Below, piece after piece: positions 35,901-46,160 of a stretch of 64,000 nt of DNA. The notes beneath the pieces are model-generated. The model was given only the letters and a program-made list of their open reading frames with translations, was not told where the DNA came from and did no database searches. The stretch is taken from NCBI GenBank assembly GCA_022496805.1, contig CM040085.1, positions 39,957,811 through 40,021,810 on the forward strand, given 5' to 3'. Source of the DNA: Pohlia nutans. Its lineage: Eukaryota > Streptophyta > Bryopsida > Bryales > Mniaceae. The stretch's first letter is position 1. Each line of letters begins with the position of its first letter. The translations under genes and the position numbers were made by a program.

Positions 35901-36137
35901 GAGTGGATTGTTTATACGAGGCGGAAGAATCGTGTTTCCAACTCCGGTAAGGCGTCACTTGAAACTTCTGGAACTTCGGAACTTACAACAGTAGGGATTG
36001 AAATGTCGAGTGTTGCACGAGGAGATGAGATATTGACCGTCAATGAGGTTCCGTGCAAGGAACCCACTTTAGAAAGACACAGAAAGGGATTAATGCTTCC
36101 CAGTTTTCTATATACGGAAGCATTAGACTTGGACTAA
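32904..36137 (+). CDS. SNAPC4/MYB4R1-like protein with four and a half Myb repeats, intronless
   Basis: 1077 residues. SNAPC4 (SNAP190) is the largest subunit of the complex that binds the proximal element of snRNA gene promoters for RNA polymerases II and III; plants carry it as MYB4R1. The N-terminus is very acidic (DEDDEDDD, EEGDDDDDDA). A half repeat starts near residue 399 (KKWTKKETQALGKGV). Four full repeats follow to about residue 700, with tryptophans at PWTKAED, AWTPEED, RWLADED and EWSAEED. The C-terminal third is basic and low in complexity, with KRAPKKRKTP-type segments and three 25-residue repeats. The ATG at 32904 is the first in the frame after upstream stops. No intron interrupts 3.2 kb, while the other large genes here are split. 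A retroposed origin is possible but unproven. Confidence 0.88.
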   Translation: MASQMGVSRVPDEDDEDDDVADLFDAEFLEHMEALKQACQMLPGAEVRLKSTSTLAASKFDEEGYEEEGDDDDDDALLLSIERKFLGKGGVVSGPPRTKAAASAINPRSADKRPIGAENGGTTAKQSLAPQTNDVVQPLRRSAADSSDDEDDDLLNSVKECCGALDLVKASKNVKTSLSKDLSGGLDRGFSAAGRVPAFLDTDTVPARDDEDAIFFPDTASFPNVEDGDVLAKSSFEVGPSSANVVAVNSLPIRSFLPAQLGDEEFDENPLPLVVHDPNLASHSVRTKVPENVQAVTEALLKNRLCQQSLRDLLSQVDQKLHDNKEMQRRAVSLVEYQKACTRKFCGFTEVVNRSVELIATKPAWKKKTGEFKLKGPPENPDVEIYRKLQSQLPAEFNVKKWTKKETQALGKGVRQQLQEISLRAMMAGWESDEDGQGFDEQVRSIGESEEELKKGLPSVDWSEVARIYVGGRSPWECKMQWENNEDPLLNNKPWTKAEDKKLLSIVQAHDMVEWAAIAEELGTHRTPAQCAIRFQRSLNASILRSAWTPEEDEQLQVAVEKFGEKDWQAIAACMEGRLGSQCMSRWTKVLHPDRHLRGRWLADEDTRLKWAVAVYGPRGWKSIAAHVPGRSDVQCRERWCNVLDPSVKIDEWSAEEDAKLEELVDKFGRHRWAAVGAALGRTDNQCFRHWKLMHPEHKLSFKKDMVIRRAALASNFVGREKERPDLGYQDFLPPPGLREGNSRPLLLKSSNMRKAARKPVKRAPKKRKTPDLPSEENENLLLEMEVVPADCSNEVPIDSSNGSSRRLASQRVTKKRRLPTAASADGSVEIEDAQIVEVASSDANQEGPVISLQYSRRKQAPKRVARAPRKKTLELTPEVTENRSNEKELESFEVAAADCSNEEVIENPSNEKELESFGVASGDGSNEEVIENLSNEKELERFEVASADGSNEVTNSFDFPRKRRSPPPGERVYKRRKAPELLPSAVIENPGEESRDVKEWIVYTRRKNRVSNSGKASLETSGTSELTTVGIEMSSVARGDEILTVNEVPCKEPTLERHRKGLMLPSFLYTEALDLD
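35556..35765 (+). repeat. Coding minisatellite, 75-bp unit, nearly three copies
   Basis: In-frame copies begin at 35556, 35631 and 35706 (shorter), coding for SNEKELESFEVAAADCSNEE-type units of 25 residues starting at residue 885 of the SNAPC4-like protein. The units differ by a few bases. Copy number may vary between individuals. Confidence 0.85.
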
Positions 36138-37009
36138 TTCATCTAGTTGGCACGTGAGTGATACCGTACATGCGGACGGTGTCTTTTATCTGTTGACATC
36201 AAAATGATGAAGAGGTCCGTCATGAGTGACTGATCGAGAGTCACGCTTGACTTTCCCGAGGCGTAGTTTTATTAGGTTCTCATCAGAAAGAAACAAAACT
36301 ATTATATACATATCAAGTAGGTCTCTATTTTGACTCGCCACCATGCTCTCGATTCAAGTTTTTTGGCTTAGAGTTCAATTCATTTCATGGGTGCACATTT
36401 ACGTGGCCACTTGATGCTGTAAAAACAATCCTTTTTTTTAATCATTACAGGATCCCTGCATTCTCAACCACTGTTTATATCAGAATTTTTCAATGTGCAA
36501 TTCCATGATCTTTCGTTGTGTCAGCTGCCTTCTTCACATGTGCTGGATTGCTCTATTGATTTGTGCTTATCATCCTGGTATCAGATGTTAGAAAATTCTG
36601 AGAGGGAACTAGTGCATGTGAAGTGGTTTTTTGAGCCTGTATGTATCTGTCAACGTGTTGATACTGTCACAGATTTGATAAGCTTTCATTCTGTTATCTC
36701 TCCCATGCATGCTTAGTTATCTCTCCCATCTCAGGCTGCCGACGTGTAAGAAATAACAATGCTGACACCAGAGTAAGGTCATCACATACATTACCATCAC
36801 AAATTCACAATCTGATAGTGACTTTGTTTAATTCTCATTCTCTTATCTCTCCCTCATAAGTTAAACTCTTTTGCCTGGCTGCTGAGTGCACACATGTCGA
36901 CAAAGCAACTCATATTACACTGTAGTTTACCACTACCTTAGAGATCAACTCATCACCGACAGAAATTTCCAGCAAGGTAGAGGCACCATGAATTCACCCC
37001 TTGACCACT

Positions 37010-37540
37010 ATTAGCCCTTTATTGTCTTTATTGTCCCGATTCAACACTGTTTTCAAAGATTCGTTATAAAATGTTTGATGAAAAACAAAAATGGAGTTGA
37101 TATACGAAGCAAAGTTCTAAATGTCAATGTGAAGATAACATTTGTATGGTTGGATTCATCATATTTATTATTGATATTTTTTAATTGCAAGGTTTTCTCT
37201 TGATATTCAATTAAAAATCCAAAGTTAACACACAAAAATTAAAAAATATTGTAATGAAATTGGAATAACATGCACTACAAGATGGTATGGTTTCCATTAT
37301 TTGATTTTACTTACTTTGGAAAATTATGTTTGAGACCTCACTTTTTGAACTAACATTGAAACTTGACATAAACCAATTGTGTTGCTTTTTGAAAAATCAC
37401 AATATCTAATTTTGAAGATCCATATTGTACAAATGATAGTCAACTAGCACAAGAACCAAGATAAATTTGGATGGATGAAAAAATGTATTGGATGTAGTGT
37501 TGAGAAAGGTTGCAATTTGTTCGTCGTCTATTATATGGAA
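37010..37540. mobile_element. Decayed family B element, inverted
   Basis: Sequence from TTGTCCCGATTCAACACTG to the TATTATATGG phrase is the inverted homologue of 46564-47089. The TTAA borders are no longer recognisable (CCCTTTATTG at the left). Confidence 0.55.
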
Positions 37541-39089
37541 GTGGAAACTTACCTCATATTCATCTTGCACTCGTTTTCAATTCGAAAAGAGGGCAAAACT
37601 AGTCTATAGTGAATTGGAGAATAATCTAAAGCAAGCCCTTGCACCGCCCGTGGGAGTGGAACTCATGACCTCCTCAATGCTAGAGGAGAGTTCTCACAAG
37701 TTCCCCCAATCCTAGAGGACTATTCAATATTCAAATCACCAATGCGAATCTTTTGAAAAAATGAAGAAAAATTGCAGATGTGTCCCTCTATAGAGTCGGT
37801 GAACCAATCGCAATCACTATACATGGGTGTTCATTATTGTTCATCAATCTAGGATACTGAGTCGTTTCTAAATTTAGTTACATAGAGATGTATCGAGGTG
37901 TCACTACATCATATTCATACGATGGATATATATACAATATATATCTACCTTACTTTAGTCTTAGAGGGTAATTTGATAGGCTCAACACACTCTCTAAATT
38001 TAACAAGTTACTTGATCTCCACGGTATTTAAGAATGTTTTTCATTCATTTTACTAAGTGTCAAATGGTTAGAGTGAAGATGCCCTAAGTTACATGATTCT
38101 TAATCAAGCAAAGGGTGTTCATTTCATTTACTAAAAAAAATCTTGGTTTTGACATTAGTTGATCAATATTTCGATGGGTCTAATTCTCCAACTTTTTTGT
38201 GTATTTTTAGTATCTTAAATCAATACTCAATAGTTACTATGAGACTATCATAATGTGTAGAAATGCCTTGATATCATATTTCCGAGCAACTTTTGGTCTT
38301 ATTCTTGATCCTACTATTGTAGTTTATATGAGTATGTATGAGACTATTATAATGTATAGAAATGACTTGATACCAAAATTTCAAGCAATATTTGGTCCTA
38401 CCGTCATAGTTTATATACCTACTTTTCGAAGAAATCATAACATAGGTCATTTTACAAATGGTTGGAATTCCAAAAAATAATAATATAGGAATTGTCATTT
38501 TGTTACTTTATTAACAAACATGCTATTCATGTATGATATATCCTATGTTGTGGTTAGTTTTGTCATATGTAATTGATAATGAGAGTCTTGAATGTTTTAT
38601 GAAATTATAAATTATCATTGGTTTTAAAGTGCAAAATGATTAAATGAATGACATTTTGTTCAATTGGGTGAAAGTTGTTTGAATGCATTTAAATTTCTTC
38701 AAACGTCTAAAAGTTTTGAAGTTCCAAAAACCTTGATTTGGGATGCCAAAAGCTAGGTTGCCTAAAAATAATCAATTTTGTCAAAAATGTGTTAAAACTA
38801 ATAACAAGATTTAGCATAGAGATTAACTGTATGTGATAGATTGAACAATACATCAATAAAGTAGAAACTGATCAATGTCAATGATCATGTTTTACTAAAG
38901 ATCATAATAAATACATAATGTAAAATGTCGTGGGTCTCCTTTTCTTTCTCTTTTTCCTTGAAAATTAAAATAATATAGATAAATATTATATTAAAATTTA
39001 ACATGAGAAAAAAAAACCTTGACAAGAAAACATATTTTCAATCTTACAATTTTTGTTGTAAGTTTGGCTACTTGAACTTCAATATCCAT

Positions 39090-39370
39090 TTTTTTTTTAA
39101 ATTCCATTATTTGATTCTACTTATTTTGGAAAATCATCGTTAAGGTCTTACTTTTGGAACTAAGAATGAAACTTGACATAAACAAATTTTGCCATTTAAA
39201 AAAATTCATGTTATCTTACTTTGAAGATTCATACTGTACAAATGGTAGTCAACTAGCACAAGAATCTAGGAAAATTTGGATGGATGAAAAAATGTATGGG
39301 ATGTAGTCAAGAGAATGCTTACAATCTATTCATCGTTCATTATATGGACGCATTCGTGTCAAAGGGTTAA
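39090..39370. mobile_element. Family B element fragment
   Basis: About 280 bp of the family B left half in inverted orientation, ending with TCAAAGGGTTAA at 39370. The other half is missing. Confidence 0.5.
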
Positions 39371-39779
39371 TCCATGGTATCCCTCATCTTTTTTAGATAG
39401 AAAGTTACTTTTACTTTTTGATAAAATTTTACTTTTTGATCTAAACTCTTACAAAACTTTTACGGTAACTAAGGTACTATATAAATCATCGAATTTATTC
39501 ATTTAGATTTACTTTTATATTTTAACAGACCCACCCAATTACCCTCCTACGAATATCCTCATTTACCTCGACCAGTCGAACGTACTAGAAACTGACTGAA
39601 AGTGACGTCACCCATTTACCGTGCGCAGTAAAAAGGTAAAAGACCATTAACTAACTAACTCCGCAGTAATAGCATTTGTGCCGCGTGTAATTGGTCAACT
39701 GGATCTCAGAATTCATCCATCCAAGTAACTGGCGCCCCTCATTCATCTATATTTCATCCGCTTTGAAGGGTTCTCCGAG

Positions 39780-40259
39780 AGGACAAAGAGAACCCAGGGC
39801 TGAACCCTAGCTCCATGTCTTGTCTGTATTGCGCCTCACGCCTTCGCCATCGCCATTGCTCCGCCCCGCACGGGCTTGCTTGCTTCGTGTGCACGGCCTG
39901 CGTGGTGATTTCGACGCGGATTTGCATCGTTTAGCTTCCGGAATTCGCTTTTCTCCTGGAGAAAATTGTGTTTTTTTTGCGTCTTCGCTAGCTCTGCAGG
40001 TGCTGGCTTGTTTTATAACGATTCGTCTCGGTATTGGTGTATCTGTAGAGTACCTTTGTGCATTGGCGTGGTTGTTTTTGTTCTGGTGAAGTTTGCGGTC
40101 TTCGTTTGGTGTGTGTAATCTCTTCTCATGGTGAGCTTTGTACTTGCAGACAGCTAGGGTTTGGGATCCTTGTGGATTTGTGTTTTGAGGGCCAAGGGCT
40201 CTGGTTTTCTTGGTTCGAGTATTGCGTGTCTTCTCTGAAGATTTACCTGCCCAGGCACC
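39780..40259 (+). promoter_or_regulatory. Promoter and leader region of the eIF3j gene
   Basis: GC content rises, with CT-rich tracts typical of a plant leader. A frame at 39820-40089 lacks recognisable features. The ATG of eIF3j lies in ACCATGG context at 40260. Confidence 0.35.
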
Positions 40260-42081
40260 ATGGATGATGATTGGGGTATGTGCCTCTATCTGCTTCTTTG
40301 AAGAATTAAAATGGGAGCTTTGTGTGTATTTATTGTAAAATGTTTTTCTGTTGTTGTCGGTGACTCAGATTTTGTTTGCTTGTCTTTGCAGATGCCGATG
40401 ATTTCACTCCCTTGCCTCCCGTGTTGGCTAAGGAAGAATCTAAGATTAAGAGCCAATGGGACGATGAAGACGTAGAGGAGGAACCGAAGGAAGAGGAGAA
40501 ACCTAAGCCTGTACGTTATTATGCGTCCGAATTTAATTTAAGTATTGAATTTGTAATGGCTTTGGGAAAGAGGGATTAGTGAGTGAGGAGTTTCGAGGGT
40601 TATCATGGTGGTGTCTTGACCTGGAATGTCGTGTTTGGTGTATTTAACAATTGTATTGGCCCCAATGTAATATAGGGCAAGGCTGATATTGAGACACTGC
40701 AGGCGCCCAAACCCAAGGTAGAGAAGAAGAAAAAAGAGACTACCAAGAAGGTTTCTGGCGATGAAGTGCTTTCGGATCCATTGGAGGAGAAACTGCGTCA
40801 ACAAAGGTAATATCTTTGGAACCTTGACCATGCAATTCTTGTCATAAAAATTAGGGTTTTACAAGGTGTTTGTACGAACAGGCTTTCCTTTGTGGTTTTC
40901 AGAAGATATGGCCCTCAGAAACTGCTGCTGTCTGTCAAATTTTTAGCTGAATAGTGTTATGGCTGCTTGCCTGCGAGATCAGCTGTCAACAAAGGTGTTA
41001 ATGTCATGAAATACTGCACTCGTCTGTTTGAATACCTTGACATGTGTCCTATCGTGTGTTTCCTGATTATTCTGATAATGCATTTGACAGGCTGGTTGAG
41101 GAAGCCGATTATCAACATACGACGGAGCTTTTCGGAGGCAAGTCAAGTGCTGGTCGCAGTCTAGAGGATTTTATCCCTAAGTCTGAAATGGATTTTCTGG
41201 AATATGCTGAGCTACTTGCTCAAAAAATAAGACCATTTGAGGTACATCATCTGCATTCCTACCTAGGGGGTATATTATGCTTTTGTATTATTTTTGTTTC
41301 GCTTACTTTATTTCATTCACTTTCCTAAAGCATTCATATGCCTTGTGGAAGCTTAATTTTGTGAGCACGTTACAATTGTCTCGTTTTGGTGCTCCTGCTT
41401 TGCATAAGTTGCGTGTTTGCAGTTATGCCTGTGCTCAGATGTAAGAGGGTTTCCATTTAGCTGGTTGTTAACTACGTTCAAAATGCTCTATTGTGATGAT
41501 CACTCTGTATGAACTGCAGTTTTAGCCCACTCAGATGTTCACAATATGTTGTGCTGAACGCCTAATGGGCTATGTGAAATTTATGTTTTGCAGAAAAGTT
41601 TCCATTACATGACTCTTCTCAGGGCGTTGATGCGACATTCGGTGGCAAGCTTAAACGCTTCTGCTGCCAAGGAGGTTGCGTCAAGTATGACCGTTATTGC
41701 TAATGAGAAATTAAAAGCTGAGAGGGACGCTACTGCAGGAAAGAAGAAGACAGGTATAATTTACTAGGATGCCTATCTTTCTATGAATGTGAAGTTGACT
41801 TCGGTTCCCATGTCTAGTTTATTAGAGACAATGAATCTGGATCGTATACCTCTGGAGATTATATAAAGCTTGTGTTTCGTGTGTGGTTCACTTCAGTAAC
41901 TGATGGTAATTATATAGTTCCAACTGAAGTCTGAATACGCTATCTTTTGTACTCATTCTAACAGCTTCAATTTTTGGATATTGCAGGTGCAAAGAAGAAG
42001 CAGCTTATTGTTGACAAGCCAGATGACGATGGACTGGGTGGTGTTTCTTATGATGCAGTAGACGACTACGATTTCATGTAA
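40260..42081 (+). CDS. Translation initiation factor eIF3 subunit j, 6 exons
   Basis: Exons are 40260-40275, 40392-40510, 40676-40806, 41091-41241, 41594-41753 and 41987-42081; all phases join, giving 219 residues. eIF3j is a loosely bound subunit that helps load and recycle the 40S ribosome during initiation. Visible family marks are the acidic start MDDDWDADDFTPLPP and SQWDDEDVEEEP, a Lys-rich stretch, LRQQRLVEEADYQHTTELFG, FIPKSEMDFLEYAELL, the helical block SFHYMTLLRALMRHSVASLN, and the ending YDAVDDYDFM, which is nearly invariant in plants. Exon 1 carries only 16 coding bases after ACCATGG. The gene stands alone; the nearest neighbour is 4 kb away. Confidence 0.95.
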
Positions 42082-43284
42082 AAGAAATAGTGAGCTCCTA
42101 TTACGGACTGTTCTGATACAGTCTCTTATTGACGGAGTCTTGTCGAGTGGTGCGACTAGTTGAGTGCATTATTATGCTGCAGATTCGCTACAAGCACATC
42201 GCTGTTAGGTAGTCTAGTGTCCTGAAGCATTTTTGGTATTGCACAGCAGAGTGTGTGTTTGCTGTCAATCTGAAACCTAGGTAATGTCCTACATTTCTCA
42301 ATGGCTTTTGCTTGCCATTAAGGTCAAGGAGCTACCTCCTTTTTGTCTCAAGTGGATTGGTCAAAGCTATTGAGATTTTGCTGTTCTATTTATGAATGGA
42401 AGTTCTCAGTTGCTGGTATGTGACATTTCTTGTGTTAGCGTTTCTCATGGTTGAAAATTTAATTCAACATTCTACCTTGTAAAATTTTAAGTTACCTTTT
42501 GCATTGTCTCCTCATAATGTATTTTAGTTCTCAGAATTCGAGTAAGTTTTTGATGTTACCCATAGATTTTACAGATTAGGTTGAGGTAAGTTTTGCAATG
42601 CCAAGTGGTTCATTGAACCATACCCGTGTACAGTATTTTTAACCAAAGCCTAGAGGCATGATTTGGGTTGAGGTAAAGGTAGAAGCACCAGAACCTGTTA
42701 CGCACCAATTCCAGTCACCTAAAAGCAAGCACCTGTTTAACTTTGTGAGTTCCCAATCAAATTATCACAACCATTAAGGTAGCAGTCCCAATTTCCGACT
42801 AGTCCCAATTTCTGACCCCTAGGATTGGGGGGCTGGGTCCCAGAAACCACCCAACCTGGACCTAAAAATTTCCTAGGAACGTTCTAATTACGTCCATGCC
42901 TTGGAAAGTTGAGTGCTTCTGATTGGTGCAGTAAGCGCACTATTTTCAGAATCCAACCTCTCATGAAAGTCAGGACCCTACAGGCGGTTAATGGCCACTC
43001 TCTGCTTTCAAGCTTAAAAATTCATAGAAAATTGTAGAAATGTTCAAAAAATGTGTTTTTTTTTGGGATGCCTTTGCACTAGCTTTGCGGAGCATCCAAA
43101 AGTTATAAACTTCTTCTTTCACAAGCCTAAATATGCAAACTTGAAATTTAGACGGAAATATGCACCACTACCTTAGTTGTAGTAGTTTGGTGATCAATTA
43201 TGTATGCCAAATTAGCAAACTGATTGGACTAGAAATGAAAGAGGAGTATTGGATGTTACTAACATCAATAGTGGTCTATATAGA
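42082..43284. other. eIF3j 3' region and gap
   Basis: The first part should be the 3' untranslated region. A repeated phrase, AGTCCCAATTTC, occurs near 42784 and 42801. No gene seen. Confidence 0.4.
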
Positions 43285-43830
43285 TTAACCCAGAAAGTGG
43301 ACGATGTACAAAATCAAACACAATTTTCTCATCCGTCTTTGACTTTTTGTAGCGTTGGGTTTTTTACTATATATTTTATGGGAAGTTGGTTTCATGCATG
43401 TGTGATCCAATTATAAAGGAGATGATTTGTGAAATTTTTATGCCTCATGTCATGTAGTGATTCACCCAAAATTTCGAAGATTTCAGTGTAAATGTGCTCT
43501 TGAAAAAGTCAAATCATAAAATTTAGCAATCATAAAATCACTACACTTAGAATATTACATTTCAACCAATCACAACAAATTTCATGTACAAATTTTCAAT
43601 ATCATATTTGTAATCAAATTACAAAAGAATTTTCAATTTCAAGTTTCAAATTTATAGAAAAATATTGGTGATAGCAATCACAGATCTAACCGTATGGATA
43701 GAATATAAAATTTATAATGTACAACTTTTATTTATAAATCACGTTCAAAATATCCCTCTAGGCTCTATATTATGATGCATCTATGCAAAACTGCCGAATT
43801 TGGAGAGGGGTGAGGATGTTTAGGGGTTAA
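43285..43830. mobile_element. TTAA-flanked miniature element, family A copy 6
   Basis: 546 bp from TTAA at 43285-43288 to TTAA at 43827-43830. It matches family A except that about 25 bp behind the left TTAA are missing (it reads TTAACCCAGAAAGTGGACG), which removes one arm of the subterminal palindrome. Confidence 0.7.
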
Positions 43831-44576
43831 GTTTGAAAATTAAAAACAAAATCATACGTTGTGACAAAATTAATTAAAAATTTAGAACAAAATCGTACGT
43901 GGTTATTAAACCCAAAGTTTTATGTGTTGCAATTTTTTATCATTGAAAACCATTGCTCTAAATAGGTTGAAATCTTTAAACTAACAGTTATTGGTGCCTC
44001 CACCTTAACCACCAAAAGTCCTCACATGTTTTGTAAAAGTCAAAGCTCTACAATCAACATACTTGAAATATCACATTGTATGATTATAATTTTTTATAGA
44101 TAGTCATCAACATTATGGAGGAAAAATTCCAACATGATTGAATGATATTTGAAATATTTTCAAATTTTCTAATGTAAACAAGATAAAATTTCAAAATAAA
44201 TGTATAATTCAAAAATTTATACAAAAATTTATATTTAAAGTAGATAAAAGTTACAGACGAATCCAACCGTACAGATGATTTATATATAAGGTAGATAAAA
44301 GCAAAGAACTTAAAAGAAACTGATGATTGGAGCATCCTTAGAAAGCCCTTTGTAGTTTGGACACTCAAATTACAGAGTTTTCAATGGTGTATAATCTTCA
44401 AACGAAGTCTATTCTCCAATCTCAAAGGTCAAAATTCAATTAAAAATCTTGAAATTCATTTTAAATCCAAAATCAACACAATTTTTTTTATAAATATTGT
44501 AATGAAATTGGAATAACATGCACTACAAGATGGTATGGTTTCCATTATTTGATTCTATTTATTTTGGAAAATCATG

Positions 44577-45310
44577 TTAAACCCTTTAACGTCCCAATTC
44601 AACACCGTTTTCAAAAATTTGTTATAAAATGTTTGATGAAAAACAAAAATGGAGGTGATGTCAAAAGTAAAGTTGTAAATGTCAATGTGAAGATCACATC
44701 TATACAGTTGGATTCATCATATTTTTTATTAATAGTTTTTAATTAATTTTGCAAGGTTTTTTTCTTGAAATTCAATTAAAAATCCAAAATTAACATAATT
44801 TAAAAAAAAAAAATTGTAGTGAAATTGGAATAACATGCACTACGAGAGGGTATGGTTTCCATTATTTGGTTCTACTTATTTTGAAAAATTATGTTTAAGG
44901 CCTCAGTTTTTGATATAAACCAATTGTGTTGTTTTTCAAAAAATCACAATATCTTATTTTGAAAATCCATACTGTACAAATGATAATCAACTAGCACAAG
45001 AACCAAGAGAAATTTAGATGGGTGTATAAGATGTAGTCAAGAGAAAGATTGCAATCTGTTTGTCATCCATTATATGGACGCAAGCACGTCAAAGGATCAA
45101 GGTCTTCCTTTTTGAACTAAGAATGAAACTTGACATAAACCAATTGTGTTGTTTTTCAAGAAATCGCAATATCTTATTTTGAAGATCCACACTGTATAAA
45201 TGATAGTCAACTAGCACATGAACCAAAAGAAATTTGGATGTATGAAAAACTGTACATGATGTATTCAAGAGAGAGGTTGCAATATGTTCAAACGCAAGCG
45301 TGTCAAAGGA
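44577..45310. mobile_element. Family B element, inverted, with partial second copy
   Basis: Starts TTAAACCCTTTAACGTCCCA and runs as the inverse of the family B interior to about 45105 (ATGGACGCAAGCACGTCAAAGG). A second partial copy of the same half follows to 45310, ending CGCAAGCGTGTCAAAGGATT. This suggests nested or tandem insertion. Confidence 0.6.
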
Positions 45311-45841
45311 TTAGCCCCTAAAGGACCAAGCGTCCTAACTATGACATTTCAATGTTTGGGTAGGTTCTCACAGTGTCAATTTTTGTTTTTATTTTTAAAA
45401 ATAAATTATGTGAATTCGGTATATCAATACAAAAAGTGGAAGTTATGGAACAAAAAGGGTTTTTTTGGGAGAATAGGCAGTGCAGGCAAGGCTCAAAATA
45501 AACCTTAGAAATTATTATTTTTCAACTCTCACTGTAGGATCTTGTTTTAGATTACTGGGAGAGTGCATGGTAAATGTTTTATAGAATTAGACCATGCAAA
45601 TTGCAAGATTATAACGTTTGAAGTGAAAAGATGAAATTGCAGTCCTTTTTGGTATTTTCAAACTGTCTTGGAAGACATGGGAAAAATTGTTAAATTGGTC
45701 AAAAAGAATTCTTAAATTTTATTTAAATGTTTAATTTGGTATTGTCTATCAAGCGCAAAAAAAAAATCACAAGAAAATGAATAGAAAGAGGTGAAAATGA
45801 TAATCAAAATCAGGAAAAACCCCCAGTCCTTTAGGGGTTAA
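45311..45841. mobile_element. TTAA-type element with family C-like ends
   Basis: 531 bp from a degenerate TTAG at 45311 (CCCCTAAAGGACCAAGCG) to TTAA at 45838-45841 (CCTTTAGGGGTTAA). The termini match the 238-bp family C elements, but the interior is longer and different. The 74-codon frame at its left edge is not convincing. Confidence 0.65.
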
Positions 45842-46160
45842 ACTAAGGTGGCATGCCCCATAACCGCCCACCTCCACCACCACTCAAGGAAACTAAAACC
45901 CATTACTTGCAATCCAAATGGGCAAAGTTTAGGCTTCCAATATGCAATTCATGATACTTTTGTGTTAAGAAAAACACCACCTACATGTCACAAGTAGGGT
46001 ATGACTATCTTTCACTTTCAAAATTCATAAAAAAATACATTTTGCATGAATTTCATTTTCATTTTTTTATTCATGAATCTTATCTGTCTATCAGCCAAAA
46101 AAAGTCCAGGTCGATTTTCAAAAAATTCCAAGCACTAGGGGCCGTGTAAGTAGATCTACC

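Larger units (their letters stand above)
36138..39779. other. Intergenic, old TTAA-type elements, no gene
   Basis: The first few hundred bases probably include the SNAPC4-like 3' untranslated region. The rest is AT-rich, with one decayed family B copy (about 37010-37540), a dispersed repeat (37535-37660), a family B fragment (39090-39370) and no supported gene. Confidence 0.45.

Noticed and set aside
41490..41575. Possible box C/D snoRNA in eIF3j intron 4 (GTGATGA with a later CTGA)
   Set aside because: The boxes are present but the flanks cannot form a terminal stem and the guide matches no rRNA segment I can recall.
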